Shown piece by piece: positions 35,445 through 43,142 of a DNA stretch of 48,483 bases. This DNA comes from an uncultured Bacteroidaceae bacterium (GTDB taxonomy: Bacteria; Bacteroidota; Bacteroidia; Bacteroidales; Bacteroidaceae): the NCBI GenBank assembly GCA_905235285.1, contig CAJOLI010000019.1, positions 1 through 48,483 on the forward strand. Reading direction: 5' to 3'. The notes beneath the pieces are model-generated. The model had not been told where the DNA came from and searched no databases. It saw nothing but the letters and a program-made list of their open reading frames with translations. Both the position numbers and the translations under genes were made by a program. Position 1 is the stretch's first letter. Each line of letters starts with the position of its first letter.

Positions 35445-35450
35445 TATTTG

Positions 35451-37628
35451 CTAATTTGAGTGTGTTGCCACAAGCTCGAGCAGGTCTGCTCCGTAGTCTT
35501 GCACGGTTTTCTTTCCTATACCGGGTATCGAGAGCAACTCGTCGGGCGTCCGAGGTTGCATGTTGCTGATTCCGATGATGGTGTGTAAGGGCATGATGTA
35601 TGCTAAAGGCAGCTTGCGCTCGCGTGCTGTCAGCTGCCTCCATTCGAGCAGCGCGTGATAGAGCGTGGCATTGCGTATCCGTCCGTAGTCGATGTCAGTT
35701 TTTTTCGGACTCTTTTTCTTTTCCGATGGCAGCTTTGGCTCTGCCGCTTTCTTTGTCCGTGTCTTTCGCGATGGCGTAGTCTCCTCTGTCATTGCAGCCT
35801 TAGCCTTGGCATTCCAATAGGCTTCGAGCGAGAAGTCTGTGAGGCAGGCTGTAAAGATGGCCATTTTCTCGTCGTAAGCGCTTTGGAGAATAGTGTACTC
35901 ATTAGTTATCTGTGCGCGTGTACGGGCGTTGTCTATTTCTGGTAGTTGTAGCGTAAGGAGCTCGCCAAGGATTTTTGCCGTCGAAGATGCGTAATATGCC
36001 ATGCCTTTTCTCAGGCGTTCGCGCAGCAATTGTGAGGAAGCCTCGTCGTTTGCGCTCATGATTTGGCGTATCTGAGTCTGGAATTTTATGCCTACGGCCA
36101 TGAGCTGGCTGTCGGTCAGCGAAGCCGCTTCTGCCACCGAGCGTGCGTAACTGGAGAAGTAGGCCGAGAGGTGCTCAGCAGTGAGGCGCTCGAAATATCG
36201 GAGTCGCATGGAGATGGCTCTGAAGTCGAAAATGTCGCAGAGGATGTCTTCGAGGAACAAGCGACGGTCGTTCAGGAAGGTCTCGGGCGTAGGCGTGTGC
36301 TCACCGGCATAAGCGTTGAACTGTATGACATCGGGGTCTGTGGTAATGATATCCTGAGTGATAGGCGTCGAGAGCACCATGCCCTCGAGCGTGCGGCAGC
36401 GTGAGAGTGCCACGTAGACCTGTCCATGTGAGAAAGCTCGTCCGGCATTGATAATGGCGTGGTCGAAGGTCAGTCCCTGGCTCTTGTGTATTGTGATAGC
36501 CCAGGCCAAACGTAGCGGAATTTGCGTGAACGAGCCTATTTGCTCTTCGTGAATGGTTGCCGTGGCGGGGTCTGTGGTGTAGCGTGTGTTGGCCCATTCG
36601 AGCGGTTTTACTTCGATACGGTCGACGTCAGATGAGGCGCTGCTTCCGCTCTCGCGGCGGCAGACTACCGTGACGCTGCCGTTGCCTATCTCGGCCACTC
36701 GTCCTATGCGCCCGTTGTAGTAGGCTTTAGCCGTCGAAGGATCGTTCTTGCAGAACATGACCTGTGCGCCCACCTTGAGTGTCAGCGTGGCGTCGGTGGG
36801 GTAAGAGCTTTCGGGAAAGTCTCCCTTGATGCGTGCCTCAAAGGTATGAGGCGTGTTGCTGAGCGCAAGCATGCGTTGTTCGTTGAGCCTTGCTGCCTGG
36901 TGGTTGTGAGTCGTCAGCGTAATCCAGTCCTCGCTGTCGGGGGGATTGAAGCGTGGTGTGTAGCGCGCATTTAGGGCTTGCAGCGTTGCCTGCGTCACAT
37001 GCCCGTCGCGTACACTGTTGAGGAGGTCGACGAACGTCTGATCCTGCTGTCGGTAGACGTGCTTGAGCTCGATGTACACGAAGTCTGTCTGTTGGAGCGC
37101 CAGCGAAGAGAAGAAATATGGCGTCGTATATACTTCCTTCAGCAGCGGCCATTCGGTATCGGTGGCCACAGGCGCCAGCTGCTGGAGGTCACCTATGAGC
37201 AGCAGTTGAACGCCGCCGAATGGTTTCGAGCGGTCTTGATAACGCCGCAGTACGTCGTCGATGGCGTCAAGCAGGTCCGCACGCACCATGGAAATCTCAT
37301 CGATGACGAGCAGCGAGAGCGAGCGCAGAATGTTCTGTTTCTGTTTCGATATAGAGTAGCGGCTCTTTGGGTCGCGCCCTGCCACCATCTTTCCAGGCAG
37401 GAATAGGCCTGGCGCCAGCTGAAAGAAGGAGTGTATGGTGACTCCGCCTGCGTTGATAGCGGCGACGCCTGTGGGCGCCACGACAATCATGCGGCGCTTC
37501 GACTCGGCCCGCAAGCGGCGCAGGAAGGTTGTCTTTCCCGTGCCGGCCTTGCCCGTGAGGAATATATTTCGATGAGTATAGAGCGCATAGTTGCGCGCCA
37601 TCTCGAGCTCCTGGTTTTGTATTTCCAT
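35451..37628 (-). CDS. PIF1/RecD2-like ATP-dependent helicase with C-terminal HRDC-like domain
   Basis: 725 residues. The P-loop GKAGTGKTTFL lies at 26-36, followed by VVAPTGVAAINAGGVTIHSFF (motif Ia), LLVIDEISMVRADLLDAID (Walker B), LLIGDLQQLAPV (motif III) and TIHKSQGLTFDHAIINAG with VYVALSRCRTLEG (UvrD_C_2 motifs V-VI). This is PIF1-type architecture, probably 5'-3' polarity. The C-terminal region has a Lys-rich linker and a helicase-and-RNaseD C-terminal (HRDC)/HhH-like end, ELLSIPGIGKKTVQDYG. It probably acts in DNA repair or G-quadruplex/R-loop resolution; that is known of the family, not seen here. The -7 box ends only 5 bp before the ATG. Confidence 0.88.
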   Translation of the reverse strand: MEIQNQELEMARNYALYTHRNIFLTGKAGTGKTTFLRRLRAESKRRMIVVAPTGVAAINAGGVTIHSFFQLAPGLFLPGKMVAGRDPKSRYSISKQKQNILRSLSLLVIDEISMVRADLLDAIDDVLRRYQDRSKPFGGVQLLLIGDLQQLAPVATDTEWPLLKEVYTTPYFFSSLALQQTDFVYIELKHVYRQQDQTFVDLLNSVRDGHVTQATLQALNARYTPRFNPPDSEDWITLTTHNHQAARLNEQRMLALSNTPHTFEARIKGDFPESSYPTDATLTLKVGAQVMFCKNDPSTAKAYYNGRIGRVAEIGNGSVTVVCRRESGSSASSDVDRIEVKPLEWANTRYTTDPATATIHEEQIGSFTQIPLRLAWAITIHKSQGLTFDHAIINAGRAFSHGQVYVALSRCRTLEGMVLSTPITQDIITTDPDVIQFNAYAGEHTPTPETFLNDRRLFLEDILCDIFDFRAISMRLRYFERLTAEHLSAYFSSYARSVAEAASLTDSQLMAVGIKFQTQIRQIMSANDEASSQLLRERLRKGMAYYASSTAKILGELLTLQLPEIDNARTRAQITNEYTILQSAYDEKMAIFTACLTDFSLEAYWNAKAKAAMTEETTPSRKTRTKKAAEPKLPSEKKKSPKKTDIDYGRIRNATLYHALLEWRQLTARERKLPLAYIMPLHTIIGISNMQPRTPDELLSIPGIGKKTVQDYGADLLELVATHSN

Positions 37629-37633
37629 GACTG

Positions 37634-37641
37634 CAAAGTTA
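37634..37641 (-). promoter_or_regulatory. Promoter -7 box (TAACTTTG) for the helicase
   Basis: TAACTTTGCAGTC directly precedes the ATG at 37628, leaving 5 bp between box and start codon; transcription would start at or next to the A of the ATG, implying a leaderless mRNA. Upstream, 37660-37688 is a short AAAGTTT tandem run. Confidence 0.5.
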
Positions 37642-37746
37642 AAGAAGATTCCGGTGCTGGTTTTAAAGTTTAAAGTTTAAAGTTTAAAGAATAAGTGCTT
37701 TTCGCTATTTTTTCTCTTTTCACTTCTCACTTTTGATTATTATCGC

Positions 37747-37754
37747 TATCTTTG
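37747..37754 (+). promoter_or_regulatory. Promoter -7 box (TATCTTTG) for the nitroreductase-to-GH43 operon
   Basis: TATCTTTGCAGCC lies 29 bp before the ATG at 37784, giving a leader of about 23 nt. Confidence 0.55.
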
Positions 37755-37783
37755 CAGCCGAATATGTAAGCAATCATAAGGAA

Positions 37784-38311
37784 ATGGAAAGTTTTTCAGA
37801 TTTGGTGCGTCTGCGCCGCTCTATGCGCAAGTTCACAGACGAAGAGATTCCTGCTGACGTAGTCGCGCAGTTGCTCAAGAGTGCCCTGATGGCTCCCTCC
37901 AGCAAGGGCAAGCATGCATGGCACTTCGTAGTTGTCGATGACAAGGCGATGCTCGAAAAGCTGGCTCTCTGCAAGGCTCAAGGTGCAGACTTCCTCGCAG
38001 GCGCTCCCCTGGCCATTGTCGTCGTGGGTGATTCCGAAGAAAGCGACGTGTGGATTGAAGATGCCAGCGTGGCATCTACCGTGTTGCTCTATCAGGCCGA
38101 AGACCTCGGTCTCGGTGCCTGTTGGATACAGGTGCGCGAGCGCTATACGGAAGAGGGCGAGCCTGCCGACAACATCGTACGCTACCTTCTTGGTATACCG
38201 GAGCCTATGCGTGTCGTCTCAATCATAGCAGTAGGTTACAAAGGCATGGAACGGAAGCCCTTTAATGAGGATCGTCTGCTTTGGGACAAGGTGCACGTCG
38301 ACAAGTTCTGA
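37784..38311 (+). CDS. Nitroreductase-family flavoprotein
   Basis: 175 residues from ATG 37784 (MESFSDLVRLRRSMRKF); upstream in-frame starts overlap the promoter. The FMN-binding RRSMRKFTDEEIP, the APSSKGKHAWHFVVV segment, and GLGACWIQVRER with GYKGMERKPF at the end are typical of the compact nitroreductase subgroup. It is likely an NAD(P)H:FMN oxidoreductase; the physiological substrate is unknown. It is the first gene of a compact plus-strand operon, 18 bp before the DUF2520 gene. Confidence 0.9.
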   Translation: MESFSDLVRLRRSMRKFTDEEIPADVVAQLLKSALMAPSSKGKHAWHFVVVDDKAMLEKLALCKAQGADFLAGAPLAIVVVGDSEESDVWIEDASVASTVLLYQAEDLGLGACWIQVRERYTEEGEPADNIVRYLLGIPEPMRVVSIIAVGYKGMERKPFNEDRLLWDKVHVDKF

Positions 38312-38329
38312 CTAACGCATTACGATTCA

Positions 38330-39121
38330 ATGTCTAAAGTAGCGATAATAGGCGCAGGCCGTGTTGCTGTGAACCTCGCGCCCGCACTGTGCGGTAGCGG
38401 AGCACAGATTGTCGAGGTGTGGAGCAAGAGTCGCGCTTCGGCTGAGGCCTTGGCTGGAAGACTCGGATGCAGAAGTTCGTGGGGCGAGGTCGACAGAGTG
38501 ACGTGTGATGCCGACATCTATGTCATAGCCGTGAGAGATGATGTCTTGCCCGACGTCGTGCGCCGCCTGCACGTCGGACGTGAGCAAGCATTGATGGTTC
38601 ACACCGCAGGTTCGCTGCCCCTGTCGCTGTTCGTAGAGGCAGGTCACGAGCGTGCCGGTGTCTTCTATCCCATGCAAACGTTCTCGAAAGAGCGGCAGGT
38701 CGATTTCTCGCGCGTACATTTCTTCATTGAGGCCTCCATACCCGACGACGAGGCGGCGCTGCAAGACCTCGCATTCCGCCTGACCGGCGATGCCGCCTTC
38801 GTGCATAAGTCGACAGCAGCACTGCGACGACGCCTGCATCTGGCTGCCGTCTTCGCATGCAACTTCCTGAACCATTGCTGTACGCTCTCTGCTGATATTC
38901 TTGACGAGGACGGACTCCCGTTCTCCGTCATGCTGCCGCTCGTTGACGAGACCGTAGCCAAGCTGCATGAACTTACCCCGCGTGAGGCGCAGACAGGACC
39001 TGCCGTCAGGCGCGACGCTAATGTCACAGGCCTCCAGAAAGCCATGCTGGCCGCTCGCCCCGACCTGCAAGAGATTTATTCAATGCTGACCAAAAGCATT
39101 CAACGGTATGATAAACTATGA
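38330..39121 (+). CDS. Rossmann-fold/DUF2520 protein (putative NADP oxidoreductase)
   Basis: 263 residues. The N-terminal Rossmann fold has the dinucleotide motif IIGAGRVAVNLAPAL (residues about 6-20), and the C-terminal helical DUF2520 domain contains HLAAVFACNFLNHCCTLSADIL and TGPAVRRDANVTGLQKAML. The family resembles ketopantoate reductase and F420-dependent oxidoreductases, but no substrate is established. It overlaps the KdsC-like gene by 14 bp, and this pair plus maf is, from general knowledge, a recurrent Bacteroidota gene order. Confidence 0.88.
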   Translation: MSKVAIIGAGRVAVNLAPALCGSGAQIVEVWSKSRASAEALAGRLGCRSSWGEVDRVTCDADIYVIAVRDDVLPDVVRRLHVGREQALMVHTAGSLPLSLFVEAGHERAGVFYPMQTFSKERQVDFSRVHFFIEASIPDDEAALQDLAFRLTGDAAFVHKSTAALRRRLHLAAVFACNFLNHCCTLSADILDEDGLPFSVMLPLVDETVAKLHELTPREAQTGPAVRRDANVTGLQKAMLAARPDLQEIYSMLTKSIQRYDKL

Positions 39122-39626
39122 CCTGAAACGAATACGGGCTCTGCTCTTCGACGTCGATGGAGTCCTGAGCGCCGAGACAATATCCCAAGGCAGCGACGGT
39201 GAACCCGTGCGTACAGTGAATATCAAGGACGGTTACGCATTGCGACTGGCGCAGATGAGCGGACTCCACGTGGCAATCATCTCCGGTGCACATCCTGAGT
39301 CTATCCGCAGACGATATCAGCTGCTCGGTATCGACGATGTCTTCCTCTCGTGCTCTGTGAAGATTGAGACTTACGAAAAGCTGAAGGCAAAGTATGGTTT
39401 TGCCGACGACGAGGTCATCTACATGGGCGATGATATACCCGACTACGAGATAATGCAAATCGTGGGATGTCCTGTCTGTCCGTCCGACGCAGCGCCTGAA
39501 ATAAAGGCTATCTCCGTATACATCAGTCATCTTCGTGGCGGCTACGGATGCGCCCGCGACGTCATCGAGCAAGTGCTGAAGGCTCAGGGCAAATGGATGG
39601 CCGACGAGACGGCCTTTGGCTGGTAG
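39108..39626 (+). CDS. kdsC: HAD-superfamily KDO-8-phosphate phosphatase
   Basis: 172 residues, normal for KdsC. The HAD nucleophile motif is LFDVDGVLSAET, motif II IISGAHPESIRRR, and motif III with the acidic pair MGDDIPDYEIM. The caplike insertion is absent, as in tetrameric KdsC. It dephosphorylates KDO-8-phosphate for lipopolysaccharide core synthesis. It overlaps the DUF2520 gene, so translation is coupled. The YrbI-type KDN/CMP-sugar phosphatases have the same fold, so specificity is probable rather than proven. Confidence 0.85.
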   Translation: MINYDLKRIRALLFDVDGVLSAETISQGSDGEPVRTVNIKDGYALRLAQMSGLHVAIISGAHPESIRRRYQLLGIDDVFLSCSVKIETYEKLKAKYGFADDEVIYMGDDIPDYEIMQIVGCPVCPSDAAPEIKAISVYISHLRGGYGCARDVIEQVLKAQGKWMADETAFGW

Positions 39627-39668
39627 GCTCGTTTCACGGTCTGCACTAATAATTAACGGAATCTCAGT

Positions 39669-40250
39669 ATGTCAGATTATAAATTAATACTTGCAAGTAA
39701 TTCACCTCGCCGACGCGAACTGCTGGCAGGGCTCGACTTGGACTTTGAGGTGCGCGTGTTGCCGGGCATCGACGAGTGCTATCCGCCGGAGCTGCAAGGG
39801 GGCGACATACCCTTGTTCATCGCCAAGGAGAAGGCGCAGGCTTATGTCCCCCTGTTGCTGCCGCATGAGCTGCTCATCACCGCAGACACTATCGTATGGC
39901 TCAACGGTCAGGTGCTGGAGAAACCAGCAGACGAAGCCGATGCTGCGCGTATGCTGAGGATGCTCTCTGGAAATACCCATCAGGTCTATACGGGTGTCTG
40001 TCTGACAACAATAGAAAAGCAGGTGGCATTCGTCGGCTGCACTGACGTCACCTTCAGCAAACTCTCCGATGACGAGATTCAAACATACATTCGGCGCTAT
40101 AGACCTTTCGACAAAGCCGGCTCCTATGGCGTGCAGGAATGGATCGGATACGTGGGCGTCGAGAACATCAATGGTTCGTTTTACAACGTTATGGGCTTGC
40201 CCGTGCAACGCCTCTATCAGGCATTAAAACAAAACTTTAATATAAAATGA
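39669..40250 (+). CDS. maf: Maf-family nucleotide pyrophosphatase
   Basis: 193 residues. The N-terminal signature LILASNSPRRRELLAGL, the ITADTIVWLNGQVLEKP acidic motif, the SGNTHQVYTGVCL loop and the FDKAGSYGVQEW segment identify Maf/YhdE, a dTTP/UTP pyrophosphatase that cleanses the nucleotide pool and is linked to septum inhibition. Its stop overlaps the start of the lipoprotein gene (ATGA, 40247-40250). Confidence 0.93.
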   Translation: MSDYKLILASNSPRRRELLAGLDLDFEVRVLPGIDECYPPELQGGDIPLFIAKEKAQAYVPLLLPHELLITADTIVWLNGQVLEKPADEADAARMLRMLSGNTHQVYTGVCLTTIEKQVAFVGCTDVTFSKLSDDEIQTYIRRYRPFDKAGSYGVQEWIGYVGVENINGSFYNVMGLPVQRLYQALKQNFNIK

Positions 40251-40765
40251 GAAAACGACTGATTATTTATGCTTTAAGTCTTGTGGCAGTATGTTTATTC
40301 TTCACTGCCTGCGACGAAGAAGACCAGCAATCCTACATGCCGACATGGAAGGGATTTTCCTATTCTCCACAGCCTGCCGTGAGGGGAGACTCAGTAAGGA
40401 TTACTGCTCGGCAGGAGAAAATCGGACATCTGATTTATCGTGCCGTCTACACTTGGCAGGCTAAGTACTACCTGCCGGCGTCTGATGGCGCTGATTCTCT
40501 GGTCACTGTAACTCACACCGACCACGTTGTTTATGACAACGAACCGCAAGATCCAGTATGGAGCCTGTACGTACCACTACGTATGCGCTCTTCGGACATC
40601 GCTGTCAGTTTCTCTGCTGAATATCACTACTCAGCTAACGGCCCTTCAGGCACCGACGGCAGCACAATAGCTGACCCGACAGCCGAAGGTATGCTTCGCC
40701 AGCGACAGTCGAGCGCGTTTCAGGGGATAAGCGCCGGCAGTCTTACGGTGAGAGTCAAAGACTAA
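40247..40765 (+). CDS. Lipoprotein, unknown function
   Basis: 172 residues. The signal peptide ends in a lipobox FFTAC (Cys at 22) followed by DEEDQQ, an acidic stretch like the Bacteroidota lipoprotein surface-export signal. The mature part is beta-rich (VRGDSVRITARQ, IAVSFSAEYHYSANGPSG), perhaps an Ig-like fold. No catalytic motif was seen. It is translationally coupled to maf, and the M64 peptidase follows after 5 bp; it may be an accessory of that peptidase. Confidence 0.7.
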   Translation: MRKRLIIYALSLVAVCLFFTACDEEDQQSYMPTWKGFSYSPQPAVRGDSVRITARQEKIGHLIYRAVYTWQAKYYLPASDGADSLVTVTHTDHVVYDNEPQDPVWSLYVPLRMRSSDIAVSFSAEYHYSANGPSGTDGSTIADPTAEGMLRQRQSSAFQGISAGSLTVRVKD

Positions 40766-40770
40766 TAAAC

Positions 40771-42087
40771 ATGTTCAGACACGCAAAACCGATGTTGCCA
40801 ATATTCAGACATCTACTTCGCTGCGCACTTGTACTCGTAACCGTGGCTGCACAAGCTGCAGAAGTAGACTTCGCCACGCATTTCTGCGACTCAACATTAC
40901 GCATAGACTACATCTTCTCGGGCACAAACCTCACTCAGCACATAGCCCTCGACCAACTCTCGAAGACTGCCGGGTGGTATGGACGGCGCCACAACCTCGG
41001 CCGCCTGCCTCTCGAGGGCAACGGTCAGCTTACGATGATTGACTCTCAGACTGGCGACACACTCTATCGACACTCTTTCTCGACGCTGTTTCAGGAGTGG
41101 CTGGAGACAGAAGAGGCTCGCCACGTAGAGAAGGCATTCGAGAACACGTTCGTTGTGCCTATGCCAAGACATCGTGTCGACATGGTCGTACAACTCGTTG
41201 ACACTCACCGGCGAGTGTGGTCAAGCCTGCGCCACACAATCAATCCTGAAGATATACTTATCAGGGACCGCAGTGCAGAGGCTCAGACGCCGTGGGCTTA
41301 CATCCGTCAGGCAGGCGACTCACGGACTAAAATCGACGTGGCATTCATCGCCGAAGGTTTCGCTGCCGACCAGATGGACTACTTCCTTGCAATCTGCGAC
41401 AGCAGTATAGTGGCCTTGACAGCTCACGAGCCTTTCCGCTCGCATATCGATTGCTTCAATTTCATAGCTGTGATGCCCTCTTCGCGTGACAATGGCGTTA
41501 CTATCCCGCATAAAGGTCTGTGGTATGATACGGCGTTGTCTTCCAGCTTCGACACTTTCTACATCAACCGCTATCTTACGACACTGCAGATCAAACGACT
41601 CTATGATGTGATGACAGGCATCCCCTTCGAGCATTTCATCATTTTGGCAAACACGCCTGAGTACGGCGGAGGTGGAATATATAATTTCTATAATCTTGCG
41701 TCCGCACGCTCGACACGTTTCAAGCTGGAAGTGATAGTACATGAATTTGGGCATTCGTTCGGAGGACTCGGCGACGAATATTTCTACGATAATGACCAGG
41801 TAATGCAATACCCTGCCGATACCGAACCCTGGGAGCCTAACCTGACAACATTGCATGATTTTGCAACCAAATGGGCGGATCTCGTAAAGCCGGGAACGCC
41901 GATACCTACTCCCACTGATGGGCAGGGGCTTACGACGAAGGTCGGCGTGTACGAGGGCGCCGGCTATCAGTCAAAAGGCGTCTTCCGCCCCGTGCAAGAG
42001 TGCCGAATGAAGGTCAATGAGGTGCCGGAGTTCTGCCCAGTATGTCAGAGGGCAATAACAAATATCATAAAATTCTATACAGAATGA
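40771..42087 (+). CDS. Exported M64-family (IgA-peptidase-like) zinc metallopeptidase
   Basis: 438 residues. The N-terminal segment MLPIFRHLLRCALVLVTVAAQA is a signal peptide; the start may be 40771 or 40792. The M64 N-terminal beta domain is followed by the catalytic domain with IDVAFIAEGFAADQMDYF and the zinc motif HEFGHSFGGLGDEY, with HExxH-like His-Glu-Phe-Gly-His at about 324-328 and the downstream Asp/Glu. Related enzymes include the Clostridium ramosum IgA peptidase; this one's substrate is unknown. The GH43 gene start overlaps its stop (ATGA at 42084). Confidence 0.88.
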   Translation: MFRHAKPMLPIFRHLLRCALVLVTVAAQAAEVDFATHFCDSTLRIDYIFSGTNLTQHIALDQLSKTAGWYGRRHNLGRLPLEGNGQLTMIDSQTGDTLYRHSFSTLFQEWLETEEARHVEKAFENTFVVPMPRHRVDMVVQLVDTHRRVWSSLRHTINPEDILIRDRSAEAQTPWAYIRQAGDSRTKIDVAFIAEGFAADQMDYFLAICDSSIVALTAHEPFRSHIDCFNFIAVMPSSRDNGVTIPHKGLWYDTALSSSFDTFYINRYLTTLQIKRLYDVMTGIPFEHFIILANTPEYGGGGIYNFYNLASARSTRFKLEVIVHEFGHSFGGLGDEYFYDNDQVMQYPADTEPWEPNLTTLHDFATKWADLVKPGTPIPTPTDGQGLTTKVGVYEGAGYQSKGVFRPVQECRMKVNEVPEFCPVCQRAITNIIKFYTE

Positions 42088-43073
42088 AACACCTTCATGC
42101 CATCCTCTGCCTTGCCATCATGGCTGCAATGCCAGCTTGGGCTCAACGCCGAGGGCAGCGCTTTCGCGAACACGTCCCTACTGACAGCATCATACTCAGC
42201 GATCCATGTATCCTCGCTGATTCTGCAACACATACTTATTACATGACGGGCACAGGAGGCCTTCTATGGAAGAGCACAGACCTTCGCTACTGGGACGGAC
42301 CTGTCAACGTCATAGAGACAGACACCGCCTCATGGATGGGCCGACGGCCGGAAGTATGGGCTGCCGAGCTCCATCACTATCGCGGGAAGTACTACTATTT
42401 TGCTACGTTCACTAACAACGAAATCACCATAGATTCCGTTGGCGGACGAAGGATACCGCGACGTGCCTGCCATATTCTCGTTTCCGATAAACCTGACGGA
42501 CCTTATCGACCGATGAGCGATCCCGTGTATCTGCCTGCTTTCAAGCCCACCCTCGACGGAACTCTCTGGGTTGATACCGACGGACATCCATATATGGTAT
42601 ATTGTCATGAATGGCTACAAGCTATTGATGGAACCATCGAGAAGATTCGGCTTACCGATGACCTCTCGGGCTCAATCGGCTGGGCTCAACTGATGTTCCG
42701 CGCCAGCGAGTCGCCGTGGAGCCGCAACGAAGCTGGGGATAGCCCCAATGCCGTCACCGACGGACCATGGCTCTTCCGTACACAGGCCGGCCGCCTCGGC
42801 ATGATCTGGACAAGTTGGGTCGGCAAGGAGTATACAATGGGCGTAGCATACAGCCAGAGCGGTACGCTCGACGGCCCGTGGGTGCAGGAGCCAGAGCCCC
42901 TGACGCCTCCCAACTATGGTCATGGCATGATCTTCCACGATTGGAAGGGACGCCTATTGCTCAGCGTCCACAGCCACGAGGATGTCAATGGGCGATATGT
43001 GCGCAGACCTCACTTCTTCCTCCTCGACGACGAAGGCGATAAACTCAAGTTGATAGCGCATTTCCGACCTTGA
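42084..43073 (+). CDS. Exported glycoside hydrolase, GH43-like five-bladed beta-propeller
   Basis: 329 residues from ATG 42084. The signal peptide is MKHLHAILCLAIMAAMPAWA. The GH43 blade motifs are visible: LSDPCILAD with the general-base Asp, WAAELHHYRGKYYYFAT (the WAPE-type blade), LDGTLWVDTDGHPYMVYCHEW with the pKa-modulating Asp, and VTDGPWLFRTQAGRLGMIWTSW. In the last, most GH43 members have Glu-Gly-Pro as the general acid; here it is Asp-Gly-Pro, which occurs in some subfamilies. It probably acts on arabinose- or xylose-containing plant glycans. It is the last gene of the operon begun at 37784. Confidence 0.85.
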   Translation: MKHLHAILCLAIMAAMPAWAQRRGQRFREHVPTDSIILSDPCILADSATHTYYMTGTGGLLWKSTDLRYWDGPVNVIETDTASWMGRRPEVWAAELHHYRGKYYYFATFTNNEITIDSVGGRRIPRRACHILVSDKPDGPYRPMSDPVYLPAFKPTLDGTLWVDTDGHPYMVYCHEWLQAIDGTIEKIRLTDDLSGSIGWAQLMFRASESPWSRNEAGDSPNAVTDGPWLFRTQAGRLGMIWTSWVGKEYTMGVAYSQSGTLDGPWVQEPEPLTPPNYGHGMIFHDWKGRLLLSVHSHEDVNGRYVRRPHFFLLDDEGDKLKLIAHFRP

Positions 43074-43142
43074 ACGAGGGTTCCTTTTTCACTATGTAAA
43101 TCACTAACAATACAAATATAACATAAAACTTATACGAGAGTA

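Noticed and set aside
43070..43100. Terminator after the GH43 gene
   Set aside because: Only a 4-bp stem GAAC/GTTC before CTTTTT; too weak to call.
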